A stretch of DNA of 24,266 bases, from the NCBI GenBank assembly GCA_022451765.1, contig JAKUNY010000006.1:1-24266 (forward strand). Direction: 5' to 3'. Source of the DNA: Candidatus Poseidoniaceae archaeon (lineage in GTDB: Archaea; Thermoplasmatota; Poseidoniia; Poseidoniales; Poseidoniaceae). Position 1 is the first letter of the stretch, and the number at the start of each line of letters is the position of its first letter. The translations under genes were made by a program, and so were the position numbers. The notes below the pieces were generated by a model that made no database searches, was not told the DNA's origin, and saw nothing but the letters and a program-made list of their open reading frames with translations. Shown here one piece after another: positions 1 to 8,377 of the stretch.

Positions 1-177
1 AAAGCCCCCGGGTACAGCAAGAATGTCGAATTCCGACAGTTCACGCTCTCCTTGAACGAGTCGGTTCACGTGCAATCGTTCAGGTGACCCCCCTACCATC
101 TCGAACACTGCCGCCGTTTCCCGATCGCAGTTTATTCCGAATCCGAAGAGGACGCAGACCTTGACATCTTGGCTCAT
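1..177 (-). CDS. purQ: Phosphoribosylformylglycinamidine synthase, glutaminase subunit PurQ (5' part only)
   Basis: The first 59 codons are present and the gene runs off the left edge. The translation begins MSQDVKVCVLFGFGINCDRE and reaches AVPGGF, the expected N-terminal strand, GxNCDxE motif and PGGF loop of PurQ class-I glutaminases. The catalytic Cys and His-Glu lie outside the window. PurQ hydrolyses glutamine and passes ammonia to PurL in the fourth step of purine synthesis (FGAR to FGAM). Its ATG overlaps the purL stop (ATGA), so the two subunits are probably translationally coupled and made in balanced amounts. Identification is firm from this segment together with the purL neighbour. 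Confidence 0.93.
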   Translation of the reverse strand, partial: MSQDVKVCVLFGFGINCDRETAAVFEMVGGSPERLHVNRLVQGERELSEFDILAVPGGF

Positions 178-3100
178 TCAACCACCCCCGTCATGTCCAG
201 TGAACCCTTCCAAGAATGCGTCAAATCATCGACATCTGAATTCAAGACGGTGTCGTATCCATCTTCAACAATAAGATTTGGGGATTCTGTAACCATTCCA
301 ATAAGGTGGATATCTGCTCCTTCCATCATTTCAACAAAGGCGAGCTCGTGCTCAGCTTCAACGGACACAATAATTCGCCCCAATGATTCACTCCATAGTC
401 TGCTGAAGACGTCGCAACTTCCAATTCCATCTATATCGATAATCGCTCCACAGCGACCACCTATACACATTTCAGCCAGAGCGACTGCCAATCCACCTTC
501 ACTGCAGTCATGTGCTGTTCGAATCAATCCGTTCTGAATGGAAGAGGATAACTTACGGTAGACTTCGAGTTGACGCACTGGATCCTCCAGGCGTGGAACT
601 TGACCACCTATTCCCGTAGCATCTCCACGTTCTCTGAGATGAAAGGCAACCTCCGAGGCACCTAATTCCTCATAGGTTGTTCCAACAAGGTAGATCCTTT
701 CACCATGGCGCTTGAAGTTGGATGTAGCGGTTTTACGAACATCTGGTTGATTTCCAAAAAGCGAAAAAAGCATGGTTGGAGGAATTGATATTTTATTTGG
801 CCATACACCGTAATCGTTCTTCATTGAGTCCTTGCCAGAAACGCAAGGAAGACGATAAGCCCGACAAACCCGTTCTAATTCACGATTTGCACGAACAAGT
901 TGAGCAAGTTTGAACTTCCCATCCGGTGTCTTTTCCGATTCAATTGGATCCGGCCAGCAGAAGTTATCCAAGCCTGCCATCTTATCGATATCAACTCCAA
1001 CACAGACAGCGTTCCGTACCGCTTCATCAATCGAAGCAGCAACCATCGCACCTGCATCAATATCAGAATAACGAGGAGCGATTCCACAGGAAACCACAAG
1101 ACCTTGGGGGTTTCCGTGAATCGGTGCAATGAGTCCAGCGTCACCAGGGCCATCCCGCTCAACTCCGACAAATGGTTTCACAACGGGTTGGGCGATAACT
1201 TCGTGGTCGTATTGACGGACCCACGTCTCCTTGGAAGCGATGTTCGGTCGGGCGAGAATCTCGTTGAGGAGTACATTATGATCAAGATCGGATGGTGGTA
1301 CAAACGTGACATGTTGAGGAGGTACCCACTCGGATTCTAATTCAAGTTGCGGGACCCCATCGTGAAGGAATTCAATAGGAAGATATGCAACCGTCTCATC
1401 TCCATGCTTCACGTGGAAATAGCCGGTGTTCGTGAAGGTGGCAACCTGTGTTGCTTCAACTTCATGAAGTTCAGCAAGGGCTTCAAATGCGCTCTTATCC
1501 TTTGGTGCAACTGCTACGGTCATCCGCTCTTGAGATTCTGATACAAGAATCTCCCACGATGAGAGACCTTCTTGTTTCAGTGGAACCTTTCCAAGATCAA
1601 TTTCGCACCCGTTGGTGTACTCTGCCATCTCACCAATCGATGAAGATAGCCCTCCTGCGCCGTTATCTGTTGTGCATGTAATCAGACATGAATCGCGTGC
1701 TTCCAGTAACATATCCATCATTTTCTTCTGGGTAATGGGATCACCAATTTGAACGGCACTTGATGGAGACTCGTCGGTTAACTCCAGTGATGAGAACGTT
1801 GCGCCATGGATACCATCCGATCCCACTCGTCCACCAACCATGTAAACAAGATCGCCGGGGGTTGGAGTCTTCTCATGAGATTCGCGTCCGTCTGCAAGTC
1901 GTCGCGGCATCAAGCCAACCGTACCACAGTAAACAAGTGGCTTTCCAATGTACCTCTCATCGAACACAATTGATCCATTGATTGTTGGAATACCCGATTC
2001 ATTTCCACCTACTCGGACACCGGCATGAACTCCTCGAAGAACCCGGGATGGGTGGAAAAGTGTTGATGGTAAATCGCCCTCCCAATCCGGTGGTCCAAAA
2101 CAGACGACATCGGTGTTTGCGATTGGTCGTGCACCGAGGCCCGTTCCTAGAATATCGCGGTTTACACCAACAATTCCAGTCATCGCACCGCCATATGGAT
2201 CGAGGGCAGATTGTGAATTATGCGTCTCTGCCTTCATGCAAATTGACCAATCATCGTTCCAAGCAATGACACCAGAGTTGTCGTGGAAAACGGAGAGTAG
2301 CCAATCGACTTCTTTCGCCATATCGTGCGTTGGTTTCATGATGTGTGTTTTGAAAATTGAGTCAATGACGGTATCTTCATTGGTTTCTGTATCGATATGG
2401 TGTATTTTGCTTGCAAAAATCTTGTGTTTGCAATGTTCGCTCCATGTTTGAGCCAAGCATTCTAGCTCTACATCCGTTGGAGCATCGGGAGAGATTCCTA
2501 CAGAGGTTCGAATATCTCTCGTATTTTCATTTCGGTAATGGTTGCGAATGGTTTGCATTTCGTTGAGATTCAATGCTAAAAGGCCGTCATTCGATAGTTG
2601 GATTAATTCTTCATCGCTTAGCTCAAGATTGATAATTGCGGGTGCCTGACGTTCAATGGTTGGTCGTTCTGGATATGACAAATATGTTGCAAGTCCTGAG
2701 TCAAGCTCTTCCTTGGTTGTACGTATCGATGTTTGAATCAGTCCGTTGAAGAGCGTTGATGCTAACCAAACATGATCTACATCTGAAGGTAACTGAAGGA
2801 AAGCGTACGAAACGTAAGTGGATATTGATGACTCTCCCTCGGGAAAGAGTACTTTGAATCCGTCGTTTGCCGCTGCACCTGGGTTGTCTGTCACCCCTGG
2901 CTTAAACCCGACAGTGACGGTTAGAGAAGGAGAGTCTGGGAAGAAATTTTTATCCTCGAGGATGGATGTATTGGTTGCGCCGAACTCAATGATTGGATCA
3001 GAAAATATGTCCTGTACTCTCGGTTCGATTTCAGATGCGGTGTATTTGCTTCGGATTAGATATCCTCGGATGCTTCGGACCTTACCGACGTCAATACCGT

Positions 3101-3200
3101 GATCTGCAAAGAGTTGCCTCTGAACCACGTCCCCAAGCACATCGCGCATGCCATCCGTTTGCAATGGCGTGACCTCAACTCGGACGTCTTGGACTGTCAT
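174..3200 (-). CDS. purL: Phosphoribosylformylglycinamidine synthase subunit PurL with PurS-like N-terminal region
   Basis: Makes FGAM from FGAR, ATP and the ammonia supplied by PurQ, in cytoplasmic purine synthesis. Visible signatures are QTWSEHCKHK near residue 255, KAETHNSQSALDPYGGA with GVNRDILGTGARP-like sequence after it, VSGKDSMKND, and HDCSEGGLAVALAEM near the C-terminus, so two AIRS-like halves are complete. About 180 residues before the first half hold two PurS-like segments (VRVEVTPLQTDGM and VTVGFKPGVTDNPG). At about 1008 residues it is longer than small PurL (about 720-800) and shorter than the single-chain enzyme with its own glutaminase (about 1300). No separate purS gene is seen. 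A GTG six codons upstream (3218) is possible; the ATG at 3200 is preferred because the conserved sequence starts there. The uvrA stop is 56 bp upstream. Confidence 0.95.
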   Translation of the reverse strand: MTVQDVRVEVTPLQTDGMRDVLGDVVQRQLFADHGIDVGKVRSIRGYLIRSKYTASEIEPRVQDIFSDPIIEFGATNTSILEDKNFFPDSPSLTVTVGFKPGVTDNPGAAANDGFKVLFPEGESSISTYVSYAFLQLPSDVDHVWLASTLFNGLIQTSIRTTKEELDSGLATYLSYPERPTIERQAPAIINLELSDEELIQLSNDGLLALNLNEMQTIRNHYRNENTRDIRTSVGISPDAPTDVELECLAQTWSEHCKHKIFASKIHHIDTETNEDTVIDSIFKTHIMKPTHDMAKEVDWLLSVFHDNSGVIAWNDDWSICMKAETHNSQSALDPYGGAMTGIVGVNRDILGTGLGARPIANTDVVCFGPPDWEGDLPSTLFHPSRVLRGVHAGVRVGGNESGIPTINGSIVFDERYIGKPLVYCGTVGLMPRRLADGRESHEKTPTPGDLVYMVGGRVGSDGIHGATFSSLELTDESPSSAVQIGDPITQKKMMDMLLEARDSCLITCTTDNGAGGLSSSIGEMAEYTNGCEIDLGKVPLKQEGLSSWEILVSESQERMTVAVAPKDKSAFEALAELHEVEATQVATFTNTGYFHVKHGDETVAYLPIEFLHDGVPQLELESEWVPPQHVTFVPPSDLDHNVLLNEILARPNIASKETWVRQYDHEVIAQPVVKPFVGVERDGPGDAGLIAPIHGNPQGLVVSCGIAPRYSDIDAGAMVAASIDEAVRNAVCVGVDIDKMAGLDNFCWPDPIESEKTPDGKFKLAQLVRANRELERVCRAYRLPCVSGKDSMKNDYGVWPNKISIPPTMLFSLFGNQPDVRKTATSNFKRHGERIYLVGTTYEELGASEVAFHLRERGDATGIGGQVPRLEDPVRQLEVYRKLSSSIQNGLIRTAHDCSEGGLAVALAEMCIGGRCGAIIDIDGIGSCDVFSRLWSESLGRIIVSVEAEHELAFVEMMEGADIHLIGMVTESPNLIVEDGYDTVLNSDVDDLTHSWKGSLDMTGVVE

Positions 3201-3256
3201 TGGTTCCGACCCGAACACAGTTCGTCACATACGCTCTTTGAACACTACGGAGAGGT

Positions 3257-6190
3257 TTACTCGGAGTTCAACATGGATTTTAGGAACCGTCCAGTGTAAC
3301 TTCCAGTCACTTCTGCGACTTCTTCAGGCGTCCCTTCGGCAACGATTTGTCCCCCACGATCGCCTCCTTCGGGCCCTAAATCAATGACGTAATCGCTGCA
3401 TTTGACTACATCAAGATGATGTTCAATGACCACTACAGAATGGCCTTTCAAACGCAGTTCAAGAAGTACGTCGATTAACAATTGAACATCACTGAAGGAC
3501 AGTCCTGTTGTAGGCTCATCAAGAATGTAGACAGTATGTTTGTGTGGAGGTCGGCGCAGTTCACTAGCAAGTTTGACTCGCTGCGCTTCTCCTCCGGACA
3601 GGGTTGTTGCTGGTTGTCCAAGACGGATGTATCCTAAACCAACAGCATTGAGTGTCTCAAGTGTGCGGTGAATTTTCTTGTGGTTTTTGAAGAACACAAC
3701 AGCCTCACTAACTGGCATTTGGAGGACGTCGTGAATTGTTTTCCCTTTCCATGTCACTTCAAGGCATTCACGAGTGTATCGTTTTCCATTGCAAACATCG
3801 CACTCTATCCAGACATCGGGTAAGAAGTTCATTTCGAGTTTAATGGATCCCGCACCTGAACAGGCTTCACAACGGCCGCCTTTTACATTGAAACTAAACG
3901 TTCCTGGCGTGTATCCACGCTCTTTGGAAAGCGTTGTATTTGCAAATAATTTGCGGATTTCATCGAATACTTTGGTGTAGGTAGCAGGGTTGGAACGCGG
4001 CGTTCGCCCGATTGGTGATTGGTCGATAATGATGGCTTTATCGACGTGTTGAAGTCCGTCAATTGTGGAGTGCTTTCCGGGAAGTTTTTCAGAATTGTGC
4101 AGATGTCGTTGCAGCGCAGGTGACAATATGCCCGAAATGAGTGATGATTTCCCTGATCCTGATACACCCGTAATGGTTGTAAAGCAACCAAGCGGGATTT
4201 TTACGTCGATGTTGCTCAGGTTGTTGTGCTGAGCATTTTTTATTTCCAACCATTTCTTGTTTGGAGATTTGCGTTCCGTGGGGGATTCAATTGAGCGGCG
4301 CCCTGAAAGGTAAGCTCCAGTGACTGAATCTTTTGCTTTCATGACCTTCTTCGGCGGCCCATTCGCAACGACAATGCCACCCTCGAGACCAGCCCCCGGG
4401 CCAAGGTCGCATATCCAATCTGGCTGTCGTAGCGTGTCCTCATCATGTTCAACAACAAGGAGTGTATTTCCCAGATCCGTCAGTTCTCGCAACGTCTCAA
4501 GAAGGCGTTCGTTGTCCCTTTGGTGAAGTCCTATCGATGGTTCATCCAGAACATACATCACACCTGTTAGACGTGAGCCGATTTGTGTAGCGAGTCGGAT
4601 TCGTTGACTCTCGCCGCCTGAAAGTGTGTTGGCTTTTCGATCCAAGGTTAAGTAATCAAGTCCGACCGAATCGAGGAAGCCAAGTCTGTTTTCAATTTCT
4701 TTAAGAATCTCACTTCCGATGAACAACGACCGATCGTCAAGTGCAGTTAGGACGTCAGCATATTGTTCTGGAGGCCCAGCAGCTTCAGGGCGGAGGGCTT
4801 TAATTAACTGATATGCTTCATGGACTGAACTCTTGCTTACCTCTGGAAGTCGGATTCCGCCAACAGTGACAAACCGTGCTGCTGGATTCAATTTTTCGCC
4901 ATTGCAGGCATGGCAGTCAAGATCGGTCATACATGAAATAAGTCTATTTCGGGTACGATCCGATGAGGTTTCTGCATATGTTCGCTCAAGTCGGGCAATG
5001 ATTCCCTCCCATGGGCGATTCATCTTGTAAACTGAACCATTGTCGGATTCGAAGTGAAAATGGATTATCGTTGAGCCAGAGCCGTAGAGAAGGATGTCTT
5101 TGGCATCTTCATCCAAAAGTCCGAATGGAACGTTTGGAGAAATTCCATAGTGCTTACATACTTGTTTTAGCAGTTTCTTGTACCACCCAGGGGACATTGA
5201 CTGACGCCACGGAAGGACGCAGCCGTTCGCGACAGTAAGTGTGTCATCAAAGAGTACAACAGCGTTGAACTGTCGCTGTATACCAAGACCTTGACATTCT
5301 GGGCAGGCTCCAAGAGGTGAGTTGAATGAGAATACGCGAGGTGATAATTCAGGCATGAATGCTCCGTGCTCTGGACAAGCGAAGTCCTCTGACCAAGAGA
5401 TGGTCGTGCCCTCAGGATGTTCAGGGCGCGTCATGCCTTCTGCATCGAGTGTTTTCTTGGGAATGCGTAAGCTTGTCACAGCAAGTGCGCCTCCGCCCAA
5501 TTTCAGGGCGTTTTCTACCGCTTCAGTTGTCCGATGGCGACGGTCTTTGGAGAGAAGAAATCTGTCGATTCGTACATCGATATCATGGCGGAAGTTTTTG
5601 TCCAATGTTGGAGGGTTTTCAAAATCTGCATCGTGGCCATTTACACGTCCGCTCATGTATCCTTGCTCGACGAATTGCTTGAACAATTCAGCATGCGTTC
5701 CTTTTCTTGCGCGCACGACTGGACTCCATATTGCGATGGTGTGTTGCTCAAAGTTCCATAAAATATCGTCAACAATTTCCTGAACTGTTCTACGTGCAAC
5801 CTCTTTACCGCACTCTGGACAATGAGGCTTTCCAATTCTCGCCCATAGTAAACGAAGATAATCTTGTATTTCTGTAACGGTGGCTACAGTTGACCGTGGG
5901 TTGTGGGATCCTTGTTTCTGATCAATTGAAATTGCTGGTGAGAGGCCTTCGATTCCATCACAATCGGCTTTTTTCATCTGACCAATGAATTGTCGAGCAT
6001 AAGAAGACAAGGATTCAACGTACCGACGCTGTCCTTCTGCATACAATGTGTCAAAGGCTAGGCTCGATTTGCCCGAGCCCGAGACACCTGAAATTACGAC
6101 GAATTGCCCTCGTGGTAATTTGACATCTATATCCTGGAGATTGTGTGTTCGCGCCCCGCGAACAGATATCCAGTCTTGATTTATTGCCAT
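3257..6190 (-). CDS. uvrA: UvrABC excinuclease subunit A
   Basis: DNA-damage recognition ATPase of nucleotide excision repair; it dimerises and loads UvrB. The 977 residues hold two ABC ATPase halves. The first has Walker A GVSGSGKSS near residue 35, zinc Cys pairs (CPECGKE and CPEC further on) and LSGGESQRIRLA. The second has GVSGSGKSSLISG, the zinc module CEACSGAGS with CDVCNGKRY, LSGGEAQRVKLASEL and LDEPTTGLS. Length is close to the usual 940-980 and nothing is missing. It opens MAINQDWISVRGARTHNLQD, the normal UvrA N-terminus, so the ATG is secure. It lies 21 bp after the pseudouridine synthase gene in the same run. UvrABC in archaea is of bacterial origin and patchily distributed; uvrB and uvrC are not in the window. 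Confidence 0.97.
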   Translation of the reverse strand: MAINQDWISVRGARTHNLQDIDVKLPRGQFVVISGVSGSGKSSLAFDTLYAEGQRRYVESLSSYARQFIGQMKKADCDGIEGLSPAISIDQKQGSHNPRSTVATVTEIQDYLRLLWARIGKPHCPECGKEVARRTVQEIVDDILWNFEQHTIAIWSPVVRARKGTHAELFKQFVEQGYMSGRVNGHDADFENPPTLDKNFRHDIDVRIDRFLLSKDRRHRTTEAVENALKLGGGALAVTSLRIPKKTLDAEGMTRPEHPEGTTISWSEDFACPEHGAFMPELSPRVFSFNSPLGACPECQGLGIQRQFNAVVLFDDTLTVANGCVLPWRQSMSPGWYKKLLKQVCKHYGISPNVPFGLLDEDAKDILLYGSGSTIIHFHFESDNGSVYKMNRPWEGIIARLERTYAETSSDRTRNRLISCMTDLDCHACNGEKLNPAARFVTVGGIRLPEVSKSSVHEAYQLIKALRPEAAGPPEQYADVLTALDDRSLFIGSEILKEIENRLGFLDSVGLDYLTLDRKANTLSGGESQRIRLATQIGSRLTGVMYVLDEPSIGLHQRDNERLLETLRELTDLGNTLLVVEHDEDTLRQPDWICDLGPGAGLEGGIVVANGPPKKVMKAKDSVTGAYLSGRRSIESPTERKSPNKKWLEIKNAQHNNLSNIDVKIPLGCFTTITGVSGSGKSSLISGILSPALQRHLHNSEKLPGKHSTIDGLQHVDKAIIIDQSPIGRTPRSNPATYTKVFDEIRKLFANTTLSKERGYTPGTFSFNVKGGRCEACSGAGSIKLEMNFLPDVWIECDVCNGKRYTRECLEVTWKGKTIHDVLQMPVSEAVVFFKNHKKIHRTLETLNAVGLGYIRLGQPATTLSGGEAQRVKLASELRRPPHKHTVYILDEPTTGLSFSDVQLLIDVLLELRLKGHSVVVIEHHLDVVKCSDYVIDLGPEGGDRGGQIVAEGTPEEVAEVTGSYTGRFLKSMLNSE

Positions 6191-6211
6191 ATGAACGAAC
6201 TTAGCGTGTCG

Positions 6212-7096
6212 TCAAGGGTTCTTCAATCCGTGCCTCCAAGCAGGGTTGAAATTTGACTCGAAACGGATGGGGTCATCTGTAAGTGGATGGAGGAATTCAA
6301 GTGCAACTGCATGCACGCAAATCCTTCCATGAAGATTTGTCGTTGCACCGTGCATTGTGTCGCCCATTACTGGGGTTCCGTTTTCCGCCATAGCCACACG
6401 GATTTGATGCCTGCGACCGGTTTCAATGACCACACTGAGAAGTGTTGATTCATCGCCTTTCTCGAGGATGTCCCAGGTGGTAATTGCGTGTTTGCTTGTC
6501 TTGGTCTTTTTATCTGACACAAAGACCCGTAAATTCTTGTCTTCGACGAGATGTTGGATTGCTTGTCCAGGTTCTGCAACACCTTCGACCAAGGCGACGT
6601 AATGGCGATGTACGAGTCGTTCTGCGAATTGTTCCTGTAAATCACGTTTCACATCTTCTGTTTTTGCAAAGACCATGAGGCCCGATGTTGCTTTATCTAA
6701 ACGATGAACGATAAAGCACCAACCTTTCTTCTTCAATTCCCTGCAGTATTCCACACATCGATTGTGGAGCGTATCGACCTCAAGCCGATCTGTGGCTACA
6801 GAAAGTAGTCCTGCTGGTTTTTCAACAACAAGGATAGCATCATCCTCAAAAATGATGTCCAAGGAATGTGTTTCTGCACTAGTTTGTCTTGTTTCTTCAA
6901 TCGAAAGCTTTGGTTTGGGGCGGATCTCTACTGTCTCACCAGCGAGAACAAGATGCTTCGCCCGGTGGATGATTTTCTCCTCAACGGTAATTCTTCGATT
7001 CGTTAGCATTTTTCTGAGAACGTTTGTACTAGCTTGTGGTTGCATGATTTTCAGAACATCAAGAAGGAGAGTTTCTTGTTCTACCTTCCTTTTCAT
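6212..7096 (-). CDS. RluA-family RNA pseudouridine synthase with S4 domain
   Basis: Converts specific uridines to pseudouridine in structured RNA, most likely rRNA. An S4-like RNA-binding domain covers about residues 9-60. The catalytic domain follows, with the RluA motif HRLDKATSGL at 131-140 (D134 is the expected nucleophile), then the family's RRHQIRVAMA and late HPLT segments. The length of 294 is normal for the RluA/RluD group. It starts 9 bp after the moeA stop and ends 21 bp before uvrA, so it is probably co-transcribed. The RluA group is typical of bacteria and eukaryotes, so transfer into this lineage is likely. The target site cannot be read from sequence, so I give no specific symbol. 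Confidence 0.9.
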   Translation of the reverse strand: MKRKVEQETLLLDVLKIMQPQASTNVLRKMLTNRRITVEEKIIHRAKHLVLAGETVEIRPKPKLSIEETRQTSAETHSLDIIFEDDAILVVEKPAGLLSVATDRLEVDTLHNRCVEYCRELKKKGWCFIVHRLDKATSGLMVFAKTEDVKRDLQEQFAERLVHRHYVALVEGVAEPGQAIQHLVEDKNLRVFVSDKKTKTSKHAITTWDILEKGDESTLLSVVIETGRRHQIRVAMAENGTPVMGDTMHGATTNLHGRICVHAVALEFLHPLTDDPIRFESNFNPAWRHGLKNP

Positions 7097-7105
7097 GACA
7101 TTCCC

Positions 7106-8311
7106 TCATAGGAGAAGGACTTCGATAAGTTCCCCAGCATCTCCCGACTGTCCTGGTTGGAGAAGCGTTAGAGCATCTGCAGAAGAGAGGCTATCGATGT
7201 TTCCTGAACCTTGGTGTTTGGGTTGATTTGCAACAAACCCATCAATGGTTGATTTGAGTGTTACTCGGCGTAAAGTGAGACAATCCTTTGTTGATCGGAC
7301 GTTTGTTTGAAGCCGTGCATGCACAATTTGGTCTACTGGATAGGAGCTTCCAATACACCCTCTCAAATACGGAACAACCAACATACGAAACACCACGTGA
7401 CTGCTCACTGGATTGCCTGGTAATCCGAACATTGGCGTTCCTTTCCAATGTCCAAACAGTGGTGGTGAACCTGGACGTATCTTAACTCTCCAAAAAACGA
7501 TGTCGCCTTCCGTTTCCATAAGCCTTCGAACGAAGTCCCACTCTCCCATCGAAACACCCCCTGATGTCAAGAACAAGTCGCATTCGCTCGCGGCAATATC
7601 GAATTGATCCCGTAATGCATCCATCGAATCATGAACCGCTTCATAACGTACAGGAACATGACCAAGCATTTTCACAAGACCCGCTAGACCGTAAGAGTTT
7701 GATTCATAGATTTCGCCATAAGAGAGAGTTTGCCCTGGTGGTTTGAGCTCATCGCCCGTTGAGATTATTCCGATTCTTAATTTCTGAACGACAGGTACAG
7801 TCGCGTGCCCCATTGTAGCACACATGGATATCGACTGTGGAGTAAGGAAGGTGCCTTTTTTGAGTCCAACTGCATTTTTTGTGATGTTTTCACCGCATTT
7901 TCGTATGAAATGGGGTTTGGAGGGTTGTTGAAGTGTTACCTTGTCACCTTCTATGGAACATGCCTCAATCGGGATAATTGCATCTGCGCCTATCGGGACT
8001 GGGGCTCCTGTCATGATTCGGACCGCTTGGCCCGATTCTATCGAAAGTGTTTCATCACCCGCAGCTGCCTGGGAGATGGCGATGATGTCGAGGGTTGACG
8101 GGGCTGTTTTCGTGTCTTCAAATCGAACAGCAAACCCATCCATCGCAGAGTTGTCAAAAGGGGGATCGTTTACTTTTGAATGGAGGTCCTCTGCGAGTAT
8201 TCGCTGATGTGCATCGTCAATATCGACAATTTCTGTGGAACAGGAAATTGTGTGTTTCAAGGTAAGATCAACTGCCTGACTTAATGGTAAAAAGTACGGT
8301 GTTCCCTTCAT
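7106..8311 (-). CDS. moeA: Molybdopterin molybdenumtransferase MoeA (probably also tungsten insertion)
   Basis: Inserts molybdate or tungstate into adenylylated molybdopterin. The 401 residues show the full MoeA order: N-terminal domain with DNSAMDGFAV (53-62), VRIMTGAPVPIGADAI (97-112), the MoCF-binding domain with GIISTGDEL (181-189), TSGGVSMGEWDF (249-260) and FGLPGNPVSS (295-304), then a C-terminal beta domain. It is the first gene of the minus-strand run and diverges from the tungstate transporter fusion across 66 bp, so the cargo may be tungsten; that is inference from context, since the protein sequence does not separate Mo from W. The ATG is preceded by GTGAT, a plausible Shine-Dalgarno site. 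No other Moco synthesis gene is present in the window. Confidence 0.95.
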   Translation of the reverse strand: MKGTPYFLPLSQAVDLTLKHTISCSTEIVDIDDAHQRILAEDLHSKVNDPPFDNSAMDGFAVRFEDTKTAPSTLDIIAISQAAAGDETLSIESGQAVRIMTGAPVPIGADAIIPIEACSIEGDKVTLQQPSKPHFIRKCGENITKNAVGLKKGTFLTPQSISMCATMGHATVPVVQKLRIGIISTGDELKPPGQTLSYGEIYESNSYGLAGLVKMLGHVPVRYEAVHDSMDALRDQFDIAASECDLFLTSGGVSMGEWDFVRRLMETEGDIVFWRVKIRPGSPPLFGHWKGTPMFGLPGNPVSSHVVFRMLVVPYLRGCIGSSYPVDQIVHARLQTNVRSTKDCLTLRRVTLKSTIDGFVANQPKHQGSGNIDSLSSADALTLLQPGQSGDAGELIEVLLL

Positions 8312-8345
8312 TTCATCACTTCTCTAACCAACGGCCTGCTTCGCC

Positions 8346-8358
8346 AACCTCAAAGGTT
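8346..8358. promoter_or_regulatory. Short perfect inverted repeat between moeA and tupBC (possible operator)
   Basis: AACCT-CAA-AGGTT is a perfect 5 bp inverted repeat with a 3 bp centre. It sits in the 66 bp region between the divergent moeA and tupBC starts, 20 bp before the tupBC GTG. A repressor or activator responding to oxyanions could act on both genes from here. The repeat is short and could arise by chance, and no clear TATA box is visible in this gap. Confidence 0.25.
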
Positions 8359-8377
8359 TGTCTTACTTCGCTATGGT

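Noticed and set aside
3201..3218. GTG start six codons upstream for purL
   Set aside because: Conserved sequence begins after the ATG at 3200; the extra residues add nothing recognisable.
5322..5783. Plus-strand ORF of 153 codons
   Set aside because: Antisense to uvrA, with no independent support.
6762..7226. Plus-strand ORF of 154 codons
   Set aside because: Antisense to the RluA-family and moeA genes, crossing their junction; Ser/Arg-rich shadow.
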